Positions 1 through 7,777 of a stretch of DNA of 55,833 nt are shown piece by piece (positions within the stretch are counted from its first letter, which is position 1; each line of letters starts with the position of its first letter). The position numbers were made by a program, and so were the translations under genes. This DNA is from a virus. The DNA lies in the IMG/VR virus record IMGVR_UViG_3300021371_000019, positions 1 through 55,833 of that record; one strand, written 5' to 3'. The notes below the pieces were generated by a model. That model was not told the DNA's origin and did not search any database. It worked only from the letters and a program-made list of their open reading frames with translations.

Positions 1-185
1 GGATTACCTTGCTCTTTTCAATTCCATTGATTCTAGCATTCTGTGGTGATTGGGGTAATAGTATTGTTCAAGCTGGCTTTGCTGCACTAGAAACTATGCC
101 AGCATGGTATCAATATTCACTAGGTGGAATTGTTTCAGCAAGTATTGGGATCAGATCCGTGAGTAAATTCTTTGGGAAAAAATAA
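1..185 (+). CDS. 3' fragment of 3TM-type holin (left copy)
   Basis: This is the last 61 codons of the gene seen complete at 54719-55072. The reading frame starts at position 3 and the stop TAA (183-185) overlaps the endolysin ATG at 185. It encodes the hydrophobic part of a GTA-type holin ending in a basic GKK tail. In this copy the gene abuts the endolysin directly, whereas in the right copy an 80-codon ORF lies between them. It is truncated only because the window begins here. Confidence 0.8.
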   Translation, partial: ITLLFSIPLILAFCGDWGNSIVQAGFAALETMPAWYQYSLGGIVSASIGIRSVSKFFGKK

Positions 186-694
186 TGAAAAAAAACTTTG
201 ACAAATGTTTATCAATGCTATTACACCATGAAGGTGGGTTTGTAAATCACCCTAAAGATCCGGGCGGTATAACTAACCTCGGTGTTACTAAAGCGGTATA
301 TGACAAATGGATTGGTCGTGAGTCTACTGAACAAGAAATGCGAGACTTAACATTTATAGATGTAGCACCTATTTACAAGAAAAATTACTGGGATAAGGTA
401 AGAGGTGATGACCTTCCTAGCGGTGTTGACTGGTGTGCCTTTGACTGGGGGGTTAATAGTGGTTCTGGCCGTCCAGCTAAAGCTATTCAACGTGCTGTAG
501 GAGCAACAGCAGATGGGGCTATTGGTCCTATGACTCTGCAAGCTATTATGAACAAAGATCCTCAAATGATTATTGAGAGTGTCTTTAGCCAACGTCAGAA
601 GTTTTATGAGTCCTTACGTACCTTTGAGACCTTTGGTCGTGGTTGGACTCGTCGTAACAAAGAAACACTAGACCAAGCATTGAGTATGATCTGA
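185..694 (+). CDS. Endolysin, glycoside hydrolase family 108
   Basis: A 169-residue peptidoglycan hydrolase that should cut the host wall at lysis. The N-terminal EGGFVNHPKDPGG segment, with the catalytic Glu at about residue 16, and the following TNLGVT motif are the signature of the GH108 (N-acetylmuramidase) family. Residues of about 85-165, including DGAIGPMTLQAI, match the peptidoglycan-binding domain usually fused to it. There is no signal peptide, so export should depend on the holin genes just upstream. The start ATG overlaps the holin stop. A second copy, differing by a few residues (I/M and A/V), is at 55311-55820. Confidence 0.93.
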   Translation: MKKNFDKCLSMLLHHEGGFVNHPKDPGGITNLGVTKAVYDKWIGRESTEQEMRDLTFIDVAPIYKKNYWDKVRGDDLPSGVDWCAFDWGVNSGSGRPAKAIQRAVGATADGAIGPMTLQAIMNKDPQMIIESVFSQRQKFYESLRTFETFGRGWTRRNKETLDQALSMI

Positions 695-1011
695 TGAGTA
701 TACCTGAACGAGTCAAGACTAAGATGAAAGATGCTGGACTTAAGTCTGTGAATAAACCACAACGACTTAACGATAGCACTAACAAGTCTCACCACGTTAT
801 GGCTAGTGAAGGTGGTAAGTATAAGTATATTAAGTTTGGTCAGGAAGGTGTTAAGACTAACCAGACTGTAGGACAACGAGAAGCCTTTAAGTCTCGTCAT
901 GCTAAGAACATCAAGAAGGGCAAAATGTCTGCAGCTTACTGGGCCGATAAGGTTAAGTGGAGTAGTAGTAAAACTAAGTCCTCTTCTAAGAAGTGGGTTA
1001 AAGGTTCTTAA
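694..1011 (+). CDS. Small basic conserved phage protein (DUF6321-like)
   Basis: A 105-residue lysine-rich protein. It carries the signature FKSRHAKNIKKGKMSAAYWA near residues 65-85 and a KSHHV...KYIKFGQEGV core. I recall this pattern as DUF6321, common in marine phages and found near lysis or packaging genes. Its function is unknown; the charge and size would suit nucleic acid or virion binding. The start ATG overlaps the endolysin stop (TGATG), so the two are translationally coupled. Confidence 0.75.
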   Translation: MSIPERVKTKMKDAGLKSVNKPQRLNDSTNKSHHVMASEGGKYKYIKFGQEGVKTNQTVGQREAFKSRHAKNIKKGKMSAAYWADKVKWSSSKTKSSSKKWVKGS

Positions 1012-1253
1012 TGTCTCTTATCTCTCATCTACCATTACCTAATATGCCATTTCAAACTCATGTAAACATAGTCTTTGAAAATGGTGTAGGTGAGCCTGTA
1101 AGAAAAGATGTAGACACAAAAGAACCTACAAGAGTTACCCCTGATACACCAGTAGAAGATCTTAAGCTGGTTAATCAAATGTATGCTTACAACCCTAACC
1201 CAAATAAGTTACGAACTCCTGATGGACAAATCGTAGATTTTATTATAGCTTAA
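1011..1253 (+). CDS. Hypothetical protein, 80 residues
   Basis: Not recognised. The start overlaps the previous stop (TAATG). The protein is soluble in character, with Pro/Asn-rich stretches (YNPNPNKL) and an acidic middle. It sits in the cluster of small proteins between lysis and packaging genes. Tight coupling supports it being real. Confidence 0.6.
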   Translation: MSLISHLPLPNMPFQTHVNIVFENGVGEPVRKDVDTKEPTRVTPDTPVEDLKLVNQMYAYNPNPNKLRTPDGQIVDFIIA

Positions 1254-1263
1254 AGGAAAAACT

Positions 1264-1437
1264 ATGCAAAAGAAAATGAATCCCGGAATGGCAGCACTAA
1301 AAAAGAAAGCACCAGCAGTAGCTAAAAAAATGGGCTACAAGTATGGTGGTATGGCTAAAAAGAAGATGGCCTATAACAAAGGCGGTATGGCAAATTGCGG
1401 TGCCTCTATGAAACCTAATGGCAAAGTAAGGAGCTAA
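1264..1437 (+). CDS. Small Lys/Gly-Gly-Met-rich protein
   Basis: A 57-residue ORF with a good ribosome site (AAGGA eight bases before the ATG). It is made largely of Lys, Met and Ala, with two GGMA elements (KYGGMAKKK and NKGGMANCG). Similar GG-hydrophobic-Lys elements end or punctuate other proteins here (80-residue protein at 55072, 1158-residue protein at 7961, 1293-residue protein at 25999). This suggests a shared virion or assembly-related peptide motif. Function unknown. Confidence 0.6.
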   Translation: MQKKMNPGMAALKKKAPAVAKKMGYKYGGMAKKKMAYNKGGMANCGASMKPNGKVRS

Positions 1438-1439
1438 CG

Positions 1440-2351
1440 ATGGCACTACCTTTAATTTTCGTAGTAGTTGGGGGGCAAGCATTTCGTATTGCCGCTACAA
1501 CTGCAGGTAAAAAAATAGTACAGCAACTTTTAAAAAGAGGCGGTAAAAAAGTTACAGAGCAAGCAGCTAAAAAAGTAACTAAAAGTCCTGTAACAGTTAC
1601 AGTACAAAATATAGCAAAGGTATTAAAAGATACTAGGGTTAAGCCCAGTAATACACCTAAGTCAAGTCCAATAACTAAACCTAAACCAAGTTCTGCAGCA
1701 CCTAAAAAACCAAGCTCTGCGCCTAGCGTATCTAAACCAAATATTCCATCTACTGTTAGTAAGCCAAATGTAACTACAAGTGTAGCTAAACCTAAGTCAA
1801 GTTCAACAAAAGATTCTTCTCCATTTAAACCGAGAATGAATACTCAAATGAAAAATCAAAATAGTGCAGCTTCGGGTGGATTAAGAACTTCTACACTTAA
1901 TCCCGGTCCAGAGATAGATAAGACAGCACCTAAACCACTTGTAAAAAATAGAACAAAACCTAAAAAAACAGAAGATACAAAAAAGACAACACCTGCAAAA
2001 GATCCTAGTAAAACACCTACTCGTAGAGATGACTATAAAAGAAATGAACCTACTAGAGCAAAACCTAAAAAAACAGAAGATACAAAAAAGACAACACCTG
2101 CAAAAGATCCTAGTAAAACACCTACTCGTAGAGATGACTATAAAAACTATAAAAGAGATGAACCTACTAGAGTAAGACCTAAAAAACGTCCTGCAACAGG
2201 TCCAGCAACTAACGAGTCTTTTAGTAAAGCTTTTGCTAGAAATAGGGCAAATAAAAAACATACTTTTACTTGGAAAGGTAAAGAGTATACTACTCGATAT
2301 AAAGAAGAAACTGTAACAGAACACAATAAAAAATTTAAAAAGAAAAAATAA
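1440..2351 (+). CDS. Low-complexity Lys/Pro/Ser/Thr-rich protein
   Basis: A 303-residue protein with an N-terminal hydrophobic stretch (LPLIFVVVGGQAF), a long disordered Lys/Pro/Ser/Thr region (about residues 50-265) and a more ordered C-terminus (about 265-303) with aromatic residues (HTFTWKGKEYTTRY). A 35-residue unit is duplicated in tandem near residues 172-235. AAGGAG precedes the ATG by six bases. Composition suggests a disordered linker or a DNA-associated virion protein, but I do not recognise it. Confidence 0.6.
   Translation: MALPLIFVVVGGQAFRIAATTAGKKIVQQLLKRGGKKVTEQAAKKVTKSPVTVTVQNIAKVLKDTRVKPSNTPKSSPITKPKPSSAAPKKPSSAPSVSKPNIPSTVSKPNVTTSVAKPKSSSTKDSSPFKPRMNTQMKNQNSAASGGLRTSTLNPGPEIDKTAPKPLVKNRTKPKKTEDTKKTTPAKDPSKTPTRRDDYKRNEPTRAKPKKTEDTKKTTPAKDPSKTPTRRDDYKNYKRDEPTRVRPKKRPATGPATNESFSKAFARNRANKKHTFTWKGKEYTTRYKEETVTEHNKKFKKKK
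1954..2145 (+). repeat. Perfect 87-bp tandem repeat inside the low-complexity gene
   Basis: Positions 1954-2040 and 2059-2145 are identical by eye, with a period of 105 bp (35 codons, in frame). Perfect identity means the duplication is recent or kept homogeneous by recombination. A diverged third partial unit follows (about 2146-2190). Confidence 0.9.
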
Positions 2352-2716
2352 TGGTAGCATCTCGTGAATATAGCACCGTAACAAAGGGTTTAACTGTAAC
2401 TGCCACTTCTGGCGATGCTAGTTCAAATGTTATATATACTTGCCCTGCAAAGCATGATGCAGAGCTAGACTTCTTACATATTACTAATGGTAGTTCATCT
2501 ACCCAAAACGTAAGCATACAGTGGTATCACGCAGAATCAAATACCTATCACCACATCTTAAATGATAAGTCTATAGCAGGTAAAGATGTCTACAATGTCA
2601 TAACGTCAGACAGAATTTACCTACATGCAGGTGATAAGATTACAGCCTTTGATGCTGCTAGTGGCAGTTTAGAAGTTTTCCTATCAGGTAAAGAGTTTTA
2701 CAACCCTAACCGTTAA
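2351..2716 (+). CDS. Putative small beta-rich virion protein
   Basis: A 121-residue protein with alternating Thr/Ser/Val strands. Its pattern (VIYTCPA near residue 28, FLHITNGSSSTQNVSIQWYH at about 41-60, DRIYLHAGDKI at about 87-97) is typical of small beta-sandwich virion or tail-associated proteins. It resembles in style the 110-residue protein at 18450-18782 (YTVP...ISN...V...), which may be a relative. The start overlaps the previous stop (TAATG). Function inferred only. Confidence 0.55.
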   Translation: MVASREYSTVTKGLTVTATSGDASSNVIYTCPAKHDAELDFLHITNGSSSTQNVSIQWYHAESNTYHHILNDKSIAGKDVYNVITSDRIYLHAGDKITAFDAASGSLEVFLSGKEFYNPNR

Positions 2717-2740
2717 TGCATAACGGGGTTGCAATTTTAT
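2701..2740 (+). terminator. Possible terminator hairpin after the 2351-2716 gene
   Basis: CCGTTA (2710-2715) pairs with TAACGG (2721-2726) around a 5-nt loop. An outer CAACC/GGTTG stem (2701-2705 with 2727-2731) closes it, and a short T run follows (2735-2738). The gene's stop codon sits in the inner arm and loop. Stem strength is fair and the T run is short, so termination may be partial. Confidence 0.45.
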
Positions 2741-2757
2741 CTCTAGTATGATATAAC
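2729..2757 (+). promoter_or_regulatory. Candidate sigma70 promoter upstream of small-gene/packaging block
   Basis: TTGCAA at 2729-2734 and TATAAC at 2752-2757 are separated by 17 bp. The -10 sequence TATAACTA is shared with the candidate promoters at 12386 and 54186. It would serve the DUF1127 gene and the packaging genes downstream, directly after the terminator-like hairpin. Confidence 0.55.
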
Positions 2758-2770
2758 TATTTATGTAAAA

Positions 2771-2797
2771 CTACTCCTGCACAAATAAAAGGAGTAG
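2771..2797 (+). promoter_or_regulatory. Hairpin sequestering the ribosome site of the DUF1127 gene
   Basis: CTACTCCT (2771-2778) is the exact reverse complement of AGGAGTAG (2790-2797), with an 11-nt loop. The right arm contains the AGGAG Shine-Dalgarno (2790-2794), seven bases from the ATG at 2802. In the mRNA the ribosome site would be paired, so translation of the gene could be controlled by unfolding. Confidence 0.6.
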
Positions 2798-2801
2798 TGC
2801 T

Positions 2802-2942
2802 ATGTTTAAGAAGATATTTAAAAAGATTCAAGAGAATCAACAACGAAGAGCAGACTATTGGATACTTATGAACTTGAGTGACAAAGAACTGCATGATATG
2901 GGGATTAGTAGAGGTGAGATCAGGCAAAAAGTCTACAGTTAA
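2802..2942 (+). CDS. DUF1127-like small protein
   Basis: A 46-residue protein. The segment LSDKELHDMGISRGEIR (about residues 25-41) is the hallmark of DUF1127 (YjiS-like) domains, which are short helical proteins abundant in Alphaproteobacteria. In bacteria some members act in phosphate or RNA-related regulation. The N-terminus is basic (MFKKIFKKIQ). The gene is preceded by a candidate promoter and a hairpin that hides its ribosome site. It is unusual in a virulent-type gene order and may have been taken from an alphaproteobacterial host. Confidence 0.75.
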   Translation: MFKKIFKKIQENQQRRADYWILMNLSDKELHDMGISRGEIRQKVYS

Positions 2943-3096
2943 TGCAGCGGGTAATTATACTAAGCCTAGTATGCGTAAGCGCCTTGTTTCTTCCGTCAAA
3001 GCTGGAGGGAAAGGTGGAAAGCCCGGACAATGGTCCGCCCGGAAAGCTCAAATGGTTGCAAAGCAATATAAGGCAAAAGGTGGAGGATATAAATAG
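2914..3096 (+). CDS. Small conserved basic protein (KPGQWSARKAQ family)
   Basis: About 60 residues if translation starts at the GTG at 2914; the frame is open back to a GTG at 2878. The C-terminal half GGKPGQWSARKAQ...KAKGGGY is a module I have seen repeatedly in marine phage small proteins, possibly DUF5872. Function unknown; very basic. It overlaps the end of the DUF1127 gene by 29 bp, and its stop overlaps the GTG start of the next gene. Confidence 0.6.
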   Translation: MRSGKKSTVNAAGNYTKPSMRKRLVSSVKAGGKGGKPGQWSARKAQMVAKQYKAKGGGYK

Positions 3097-3248
3097 TGAA
3101 AGTAGATGCACCTAAAGGCTATCATTGGATGAAACAAAAAGATGGCAGCTTAAAACTAATGAAGCATAAAGATAAGTTTGTACCTCATAAAGGTGCATCT
3201 CTTACTGCTAACTTTCCTGTACAAAAAAAACACGATGCCAAAAAGTAA
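3096..3248 (+). CDS. Small conserved phage protein, 50 residues
   Basis: The GTG start overlaps the previous stop (TAGTG), with GGAGG twelve bases upstream. The protein has GYHWMK, KLMKH, PHKGASLTANF and a basic tail. This HW-MK-LMKH-HKGAS arrangement recurs in marine phage genomes in my experience, without assigned function. The coupled spacing and the shared pattern argue that it is real although short. Confidence 0.6.
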   Translation: MKVDAPKGYHWMKQKDGSLKLMKHKDKFVPHKGASLTANFPVQKKHDAKK

Positions 3249-3495
3249 AAGTCAAAAGAGTCTAACTGCTTGGACTAAGCAGAAGTGGAGAACCAAAAGT
3301 GGTAAGCCATCAACGCAAGGTTCAAAGGCTACAGGTGAAAGGTATCTACCTGAGAAGGCTATTAAGTCTCTTAGTTCTTCTGAGTATGCCGCTACATCAC
3401 GAGCAAAACGAAAAGGCACTAAGGCGGGTAAGCAGTTTGTGGCTCAACCTAAGAAAATTAGAGCCAAAGTAAAACCGCATAGGAAAATTACATGA
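3235..3495 (+). CDS. Small basic conserved phage protein
   Basis: 86 residues from the ATG at 3235 (MPKSKSQKSL). The longer open frame upstream is probably not coding because it lies under the previous gene. It contains LTAWTKQKWRTKSGK, a RYLPEKAIKSLSS core and AATSRAKRKGTKAGKQFV near the C-terminus, a widespread module next to phage terminase genes. Function unknown; the composition (Lys/Arg/Ser) fits nucleic acid binding. It overlaps the terminase small subunit start. Confidence 0.65.
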   Translation: MPKSKSQKSLTAWTKQKWRTKSGKPSTQGSKATGERYLPEKAIKSLSSSEYAATSRAKRKGTKAGKQFVAQPKKIRAKVKPHRKIT

Positions 3496-3857
3496 GTCGT
3501 AACCTCACAGAAAAACAGCAAAAGTTTCTTGATGTTTTATTTGAAGAAGCTCAAGGCAATTTATCTCAAGCTAGAAAGATGGCTGGGTACGCTGAGACTG
3601 TCGCAACCTCTGCTATTGTAAATTCTTTACAGGATGAAATTGCGGAACGTACAAAAAAGTTTATTTCTTCCACTGCGGTTAAAGCTGCTTACTCCATGAA
3701 ACAAATTATGGATAGCCCTACCGATTTAGGTAATAAAGAAAAAATGGCAGCAGCAAAAGATATGTTAGATCGCAGTGGGTTTAAAGCTTCGGATAAAGTA
3801 GAAGTAACAGCATCTAATCCCTTATTTATTTTACCACCTAAAAATGAAGAAGATTAA
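3492..3857 (+). CDS. terS: Terminase small subunit
   Basis: A 121-residue protein with an N-terminal LTEKQQKFLDVLFEEA motif followed by QARKMAGY. This is the usual helix-turn-helix opening of phage terminase small subunits, which recognise the packaging site and load the large subunit. The C-terminus has the NPLFILPPK element often seen in this family. Position two genes before the large terminase supports it. Start ATG overlaps the preceding stop; its own 3' end overlaps the next gene by 14 bp. Confidence 0.8.
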   Translation: MSRNLTEKQQKFLDVLFEEAQGNLSQARKMAGYAETVATSAIVNSLQDEIAERTKKFISSTAVKAAYSMKQIMDSPTDLGNKEKMAAAKDMLDRSGFKASDKVEVTASNPLFILPPKNEED

Positions 3858-4260
3858 TAAAACTTGGCAACTACCTGCACCAAAAAAAGGTGAAACTTTT
3901 GAGTGGAAAAAAGTAGTTAGAGTAGGAAGACATGTGCCATTTGGGTATAGACAAGACCCAGATGATTGTGATATACTCATACCTATAGAACAAGAACTAG
4001 AATTGCTAGAAGAAGCTAAAAAATATTTAAGGCAATACAGTTATAGAGATGTAGCAGCTTGGTTAAGTGAACAGTCTGATAGGTATATCTCTCATGTAGG
4101 TTTAATGAAGAGAGTTAAAATTGAACAAAAGCGTAAGAGAGAAGCTGCAAACCAACGCCAACTTGCTGCAAAGTACAAAGCGGCGCTCGAAAAAGCGGAA
4201 AAGCTCGAAGCCCAAAGACTTGGTGGAAAAGATCTCAGAGAATCAAACTCAAGTTTATGA
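3844..4260 (+). CDS. Helix-turn-helix phage protein between terminase subunits
   Basis: A 138-residue protein. GRHVPFGYRQDPDDCDILIP (about 28-47) is followed by a helix-rich region (YSYRDVAAWLSEQ) that resembles a recombinase-type helix-turn-helix. A long basic coiled-coil-like tail (KRKREAANQRQLAAKYKAAL) closes the protein. It lies between the terminase subunits, so a DNA-recognition role in packaging is plausible but unproven. Its last 38 bp overlap the large terminase gene if that starts at 4223. Confidence 0.55.
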   Translation: MKKINKTWQLPAPKKGETFEWKKVVRVGRHVPFGYRQDPDDCDILIPIEQELELLEEAKKYLRQYSYRDVAAWLSEQSDRYISHVGLMKRVKIEQKRKREAANQRQLAAKYKAALEKAEKLEAQRLGGKDLRESNSSL

Positions 4261-5668
4261 GGAAGATTTAAATAACAATGATATTATTTTTGAGCCTAAT
4301 CCCGGACCACAAACAGAATTTTTAGCTTCTACTGAACAAGAAGTATTATACGGTGGATCAGCAGGTGGCGGTAAGAGTTATAGTTTAGTTGCTGATCCTG
4401 TACGGTATTTAACTAATCCTAACGCTAGGATGCTAATAGTACGTAGAAGTACTGAAGAATTACGAGAACTTATTTCTGTATCTAAACAGCTATACCCTAA
4501 AGCTGTACCCGGAATTAAGTTTATGGAACGAGATAAAACTTGGGTAGCACCTAGCGGTGCAACACTTTGGATGTCTTATTTAGATCGTGACGATGATGTT
4601 ATGAGGTATCAAGGTCAAGCCTTTAATTGGATTGGTTTTGACGAACTTACACAGTGGCCTACACCTTACCCGTGGAATTATATGAGGTCACGTTTAAGAA
4701 CTACAAGAGCTAGTGGATTACCTTTGTATATGAGAGCCACTAGCAACCCCGGAGGTCCGGGCCATCAGTGGGTAAAAAAAACTTTTATTGACCCTAATAC
4801 CCCGAATGAATCTTTTTGGGCAACGGATACAGACAGTGGCGAAACTATATGCTGGCCTAAAGGTCATAGTCGAGAAGGTGAACCACTGTTTAAACGTAGG
4901 TTTATACCTGCTACCTTATTCGATAATCCTTACCTAGCAGATGATGGTATGTATGAGGCTAATCTTCTGTCGTTACCTGAGCATCAGCGAAGGCAGCTAC
5001 TAGAAGGTGACTGGGATATTAATGAAGGTGCAGCTTTCCCAGAGTTTAATCGTAAAGAACATGTAATAGAACCCTATGATATACCTAATAGCTGGGTAAA
5101 GTTTAGAGCCTGTGACTATGGATATGGTTCTCATACAGGAGTTGTTTGGTTTACTGTAACTCCATCTGAACAACTAGTTGTTTATAGGGAAATGTATGTA
5201 TCTAAAGTTACTGCTACCGATTTAGCAGATATGATACTAGAAGCTGAAGATGGTGATAAAATACGATATGGTGTTTTGGATTCTAGTTTATGGCATAATC
5301 GTGGTGATACTGGGCCATCATTGGCTGAACAGATGATTATAAAAGGCTGTCGGTGGAGGCCATCTGACAGATCTAGAGGATCTCGTGTAGCAGGTAAAAA
5401 TGAAATACATAGACGTTTGCAAACAGATGAGTTTACTGAAGAACCTAGATTGGTATTTTTTAATAACTGTACTAATACCATATCTCAGTTACCTGCACTA
5501 CCTCTTGATAAAAATAACCCAGAAGATGTAGACACAAATGCGGAAGATCACTTGTATGATGCGCTTAGATATGGTGTTATGACTAGGCCACGTAGTAATT
5601 TATTTGACTTTGATTCAAATAACCACCGTACAGGATTCCAAGTTTCAGACGCAACATTTGGATATTAA
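4223..5668 (+). CDS. terL: Terminase large subunit
   Basis: The packaging ATPase-nuclease. GGSAGGGKSY is the Walker A motif, WIGFDE is Walker B, and a later TSNPGGPGH coupling motif follows. The nuclease domain begins with RACDYGYG and has a final acidic motif near AEDHLYDALRYG. The frame is open back to a TTG at 4121 (515 codons), but those first 34 codons are basic low-complexity sequence lying under the previous gene. I prefer the GTG at 4223, giving about 481 residues, with moderate certainty. Confidence 0.92.
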   Translation: MEKISENQTQVYEEDLNNNDIIFEPNPGPQTEFLASTEQEVLYGGSAGGGKSYSLVADPVRYLTNPNARMLIVRRSTEELRELISVSKQLYPKAVPGIKFMERDKTWVAPSGATLWMSYLDRDDDVMRYQGQAFNWIGFDELTQWPTPYPWNYMRSRLRTTRASGLPLYMRATSNPGGPGHQWVKKTFIDPNTPNESFWATDTDSGETICWPKGHSREGEPLFKRRFIPATLFDNPYLADDGMYEANLLSLPEHQRRQLLEGDWDINEGAAFPEFNRKEHVIEPYDIPNSWVKFRACDYGYGSHTGVVWFTVTPSEQLVVYREMYVSKVTATDLADMILEAEDGDKIRYGVLDSSLWHNRGDTGPSLAEQMIIKGCRWRPSDRSRGSRVAGKNEIHRRLQTDEFTEEPRLVFFNNCTNTISQLPALPLDKNNPEDVDTNAEDHLYDALRYGVMTRPRSNLFDFDSNNHRTGFQVSDATFGY

Positions 5669-5677
5669 GGATAAAAG

Positions 5678-7777
5678 ATGGAAGAAGATTTTGAAGATAT
5701 GATGATGGATATGGAGGAAGCATCCTCTATTGAAGATGTCAAAGAAGAAGACTACTCTGATCCTGCAGCAGGACAAATTGTAAGTTTTGTAAAAGAAAAA
5801 TTTTCTAAGGCTGAAACTGCACGAGAGCTTGATGAACAACGTTGGATTCAAGCTTATCGTAACTATCGGGGTATTTATGGACCTGACGTACAATTTACTT
5901 CTACAGAAAAATCACAAGTTTTTGTTAAGGTAACTAAAACTAAAGTACTAGCTGCATATGGGCAGATTGCTGAAGTACTCTTTGGTGGAAATAAATTTCC
6001 TATTACTATCGACCCTACAATTTTACCAGATGGTGTAGAAGATACAGTAAACTTTGAGGCTAATCCAGAGCAACGTAAAGCAGAAGAAAAAATGCCTGAC
6101 TTACTGCCCGGTGAAACTTATCCAGAGTTTAGAGAACGTCTTTCTGGTATGAAGACTGATCTTGATCCTGTTATAGATATACTTAAATCTGGACCTTCTA
6201 AAACTCCAACCTCTCCTCAATTTCATCCTGCTGAAGCTGCGGCAAAGAAAATGGAAAAGCAGATTCATGATCAGCTAGAAGAGTCTCACGCTAAAAAACA
6301 TCTTCGTGCTGCAGCGTTTGAAACAGCTTTATTTGGTACTGGTATTATGAAAGGTCCATTTGCTGTAGATAAAGAGTATGCTAACTGGGATGAAAAAGGT
6401 AATTACTCTCCTAGTTTTAAAACCATTCCACAAACTACTTCTGTTTCTATCTGGAATTTTTACCCTGATCCAGATGCAGCTACTATGGAAGAGGCAGAGT
6501 ATATTGTAGAGCGTCATAAAATGTCACGTTCACAAGTACGTGCTTTAAAAAACAGACCTTATTTCCGTGAAAATGCAATTGATAATTCCTTGCGTCTTGG
6601 TGAATCCTACAACAAAGAGTGGTGGGAACATGCTATGGAAGATAACTCTGAGCAAGATCAAGCACAACGTTTTGAAGTCCTTGAGTTTTGGGGTTTTGTA
6701 GACACAGAAATTTTAGAAAATCAAGATGTAGATATTCCAAAAGATTTAAAAGATGCAGAGCAGTTAAGTGTAAATGTTTGGGTTTGTAATGGTCAGGTTT
6801 TACGTTTAGTAATGAATCCTTTTACCCCTGCTTACATTCCTTACTTTGCTGCACCTTATGAAATGAATCCCTACAGTATCTTTGGTGTAGGTATTGCAGA
6901 AAATATGGATGATACTCAAACTTTAATGAATGGGTTTATGCGTATGGCAGTAGATAACGCTGCATTATCAGGTAACTTACTAATTGAAATTGATGAAACT
7001 AATTTAGTACCGGGGCAGGACTTGTCTGTGTACCCCGGAAAAGTGTTCCGTAGACAAGGCGGTGCACCCGGACAAGCCATTTTTGGTACTAAGTTTCCTA
7101 ACGTATCTAACGAAAACATGCAGATGTTTGATAAAGCAAGGGTATTATCTGATGAGTCAACTGGATTCCCATCTTTCGCACATGGTCAAACAGGGGTTAC
7201 AGGCGTTGGTCGTACTGCTTCTGGTATCTCTATGCTTATGTCTGCTGCCAACGGCTCTATCCGTAACGTAGTTAAAAACATTGATGACTATTTACTAGCA
7301 CCACTAGGTAAAGCATTCTTTAACTTTAATATGCAGTTTAACTTTGACTCAGATATTAAAGGTGATCTTGAAGTAAAAGCCCGTGGTACTGAAAGCCTAA
7401 TGGCAAACGAAGTACGTAGCCAACGCTTGATGCAGTTTTTGCAGGTTGTACAAAACCCTGCACTAGCACCATTTGCACGTATGGATTACATTGTACGTGA
7501 GATTGCTAAGTCTATGGATCTTGATCCTGACAAGGTAGGTAATAACATGCAGCAAGCAGCAGTACAAGCTGAGATCCTAAAAGAGTTCCAAGCAGCTAAC
7601 CCACCACCAGCACCAGAACCGGGAGTACCACCACAAGGTGGGCCACAGGGAGCACCTGCGGGTGTTCAGGTTCGGGATACTCAAGGTAGTGGGGGTGGTA
7701 CTGTAGGTACTGGTACAGCGCCTCAGCCGGGAGAACAGGGCTTCTCAGGTAATACTGGGGGAGCACCTGTACAATGA
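5678..7777 (+). CDS. Portal protein
   Basis: A 699-residue head-tail connector. It follows the large terminase and precedes the scaffold and capsid genes, as expected. The acidic N-terminus, the long helical middle (AAAKKMEKQIHDQLEESHAKK, AAFETALFGTGIMKGPF) and the block around NPYSIFGVGIAENMDDTQTL are typical of large podovirus portals of marine phages. The last 75 or so residues are a Pro/Gly/Gln-rich disordered tail. AAGGA precedes the ATG by six bases. Its end overlaps the next gene by 4 bp. Confidence 0.88.
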   Translation: MEEDFEDMMMDMEEASSIEDVKEEDYSDPAAGQIVSFVKEKFSKAETARELDEQRWIQAYRNYRGIYGPDVQFTSTEKSQVFVKVTKTKVLAAYGQIAEVLFGGNKFPITIDPTILPDGVEDTVNFEANPEQRKAEEKMPDLLPGETYPEFRERLSGMKTDLDPVIDILKSGPSKTPTSPQFHPAEAAAKKMEKQIHDQLEESHAKKHLRAAAFETALFGTGIMKGPFAVDKEYANWDEKGNYSPSFKTIPQTTSVSIWNFYPDPDAATMEEAEYIVERHKMSRSQVRALKNRPYFRENAIDNSLRLGESYNKEWWEHAMEDNSEQDQAQRFEVLEFWGFVDTEILENQDVDIPKDLKDAEQLSVNVWVCNGQVLRLVMNPFTPAYIPYFAAPYEMNPYSIFGVGIAENMDDTQTLMNGFMRMAVDNAALSGNLLIEIDETNLVPGQDLSVYPGKVFRRQGGAPGQAIFGTKFPNVSNENMQMFDKARVLSDESTGFPSFAHGQTGVTGVGRTASGISMLMSAANGSIRNVVKNIDDYLLAPLGKAFFNFNMQFNFDSDIKGDLEVKARGTESLMANEVRSQRLMQFLQVVQNPALAPFARMDYIVREIAKSMDLDPDKVGNNMQQAAVQAEILKEFQAANPPPAPEPGVPPQGGPQGAPAGVQVRDTQGSGGGTVGTGTAPQPGEQGFSGNTGGAPVQ

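Larger units (their letters stand above)
1..707. repeat. Left copy of imperfect terminal repeat
   Basis: Positions 1-185 match 54888-55072 and 185-707 match 55311-55833. The copies differ by about five substitutions in the first part and about eighteen in the endolysin gene, mostly at third codon positions. The right copy carries 239 extra bp. This shows the contig ends overlap, as for a circular or terminally redundant phage genome, but the copies come from different variants and are not an exact terminal repeat. Confidence 0.9.

Noticed and set aside
1-707. Exact direct terminal repeats as in T7-type phages
   Set aside because: The copies differ by substitutions and a 239-bp block, so an exact redundancy is not supported by this sequence.
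4270-4310. A 2A-like E-P-N-P-G-P sequence near the N-terminus of the large terminase
   Set aside because: Lacks the D-V/I-E context of true 2A sites, and 2A skipping works on eukaryotic ribosomes. N-P-G-P-Q-T-E-F is simply the usual start of terminase domains.
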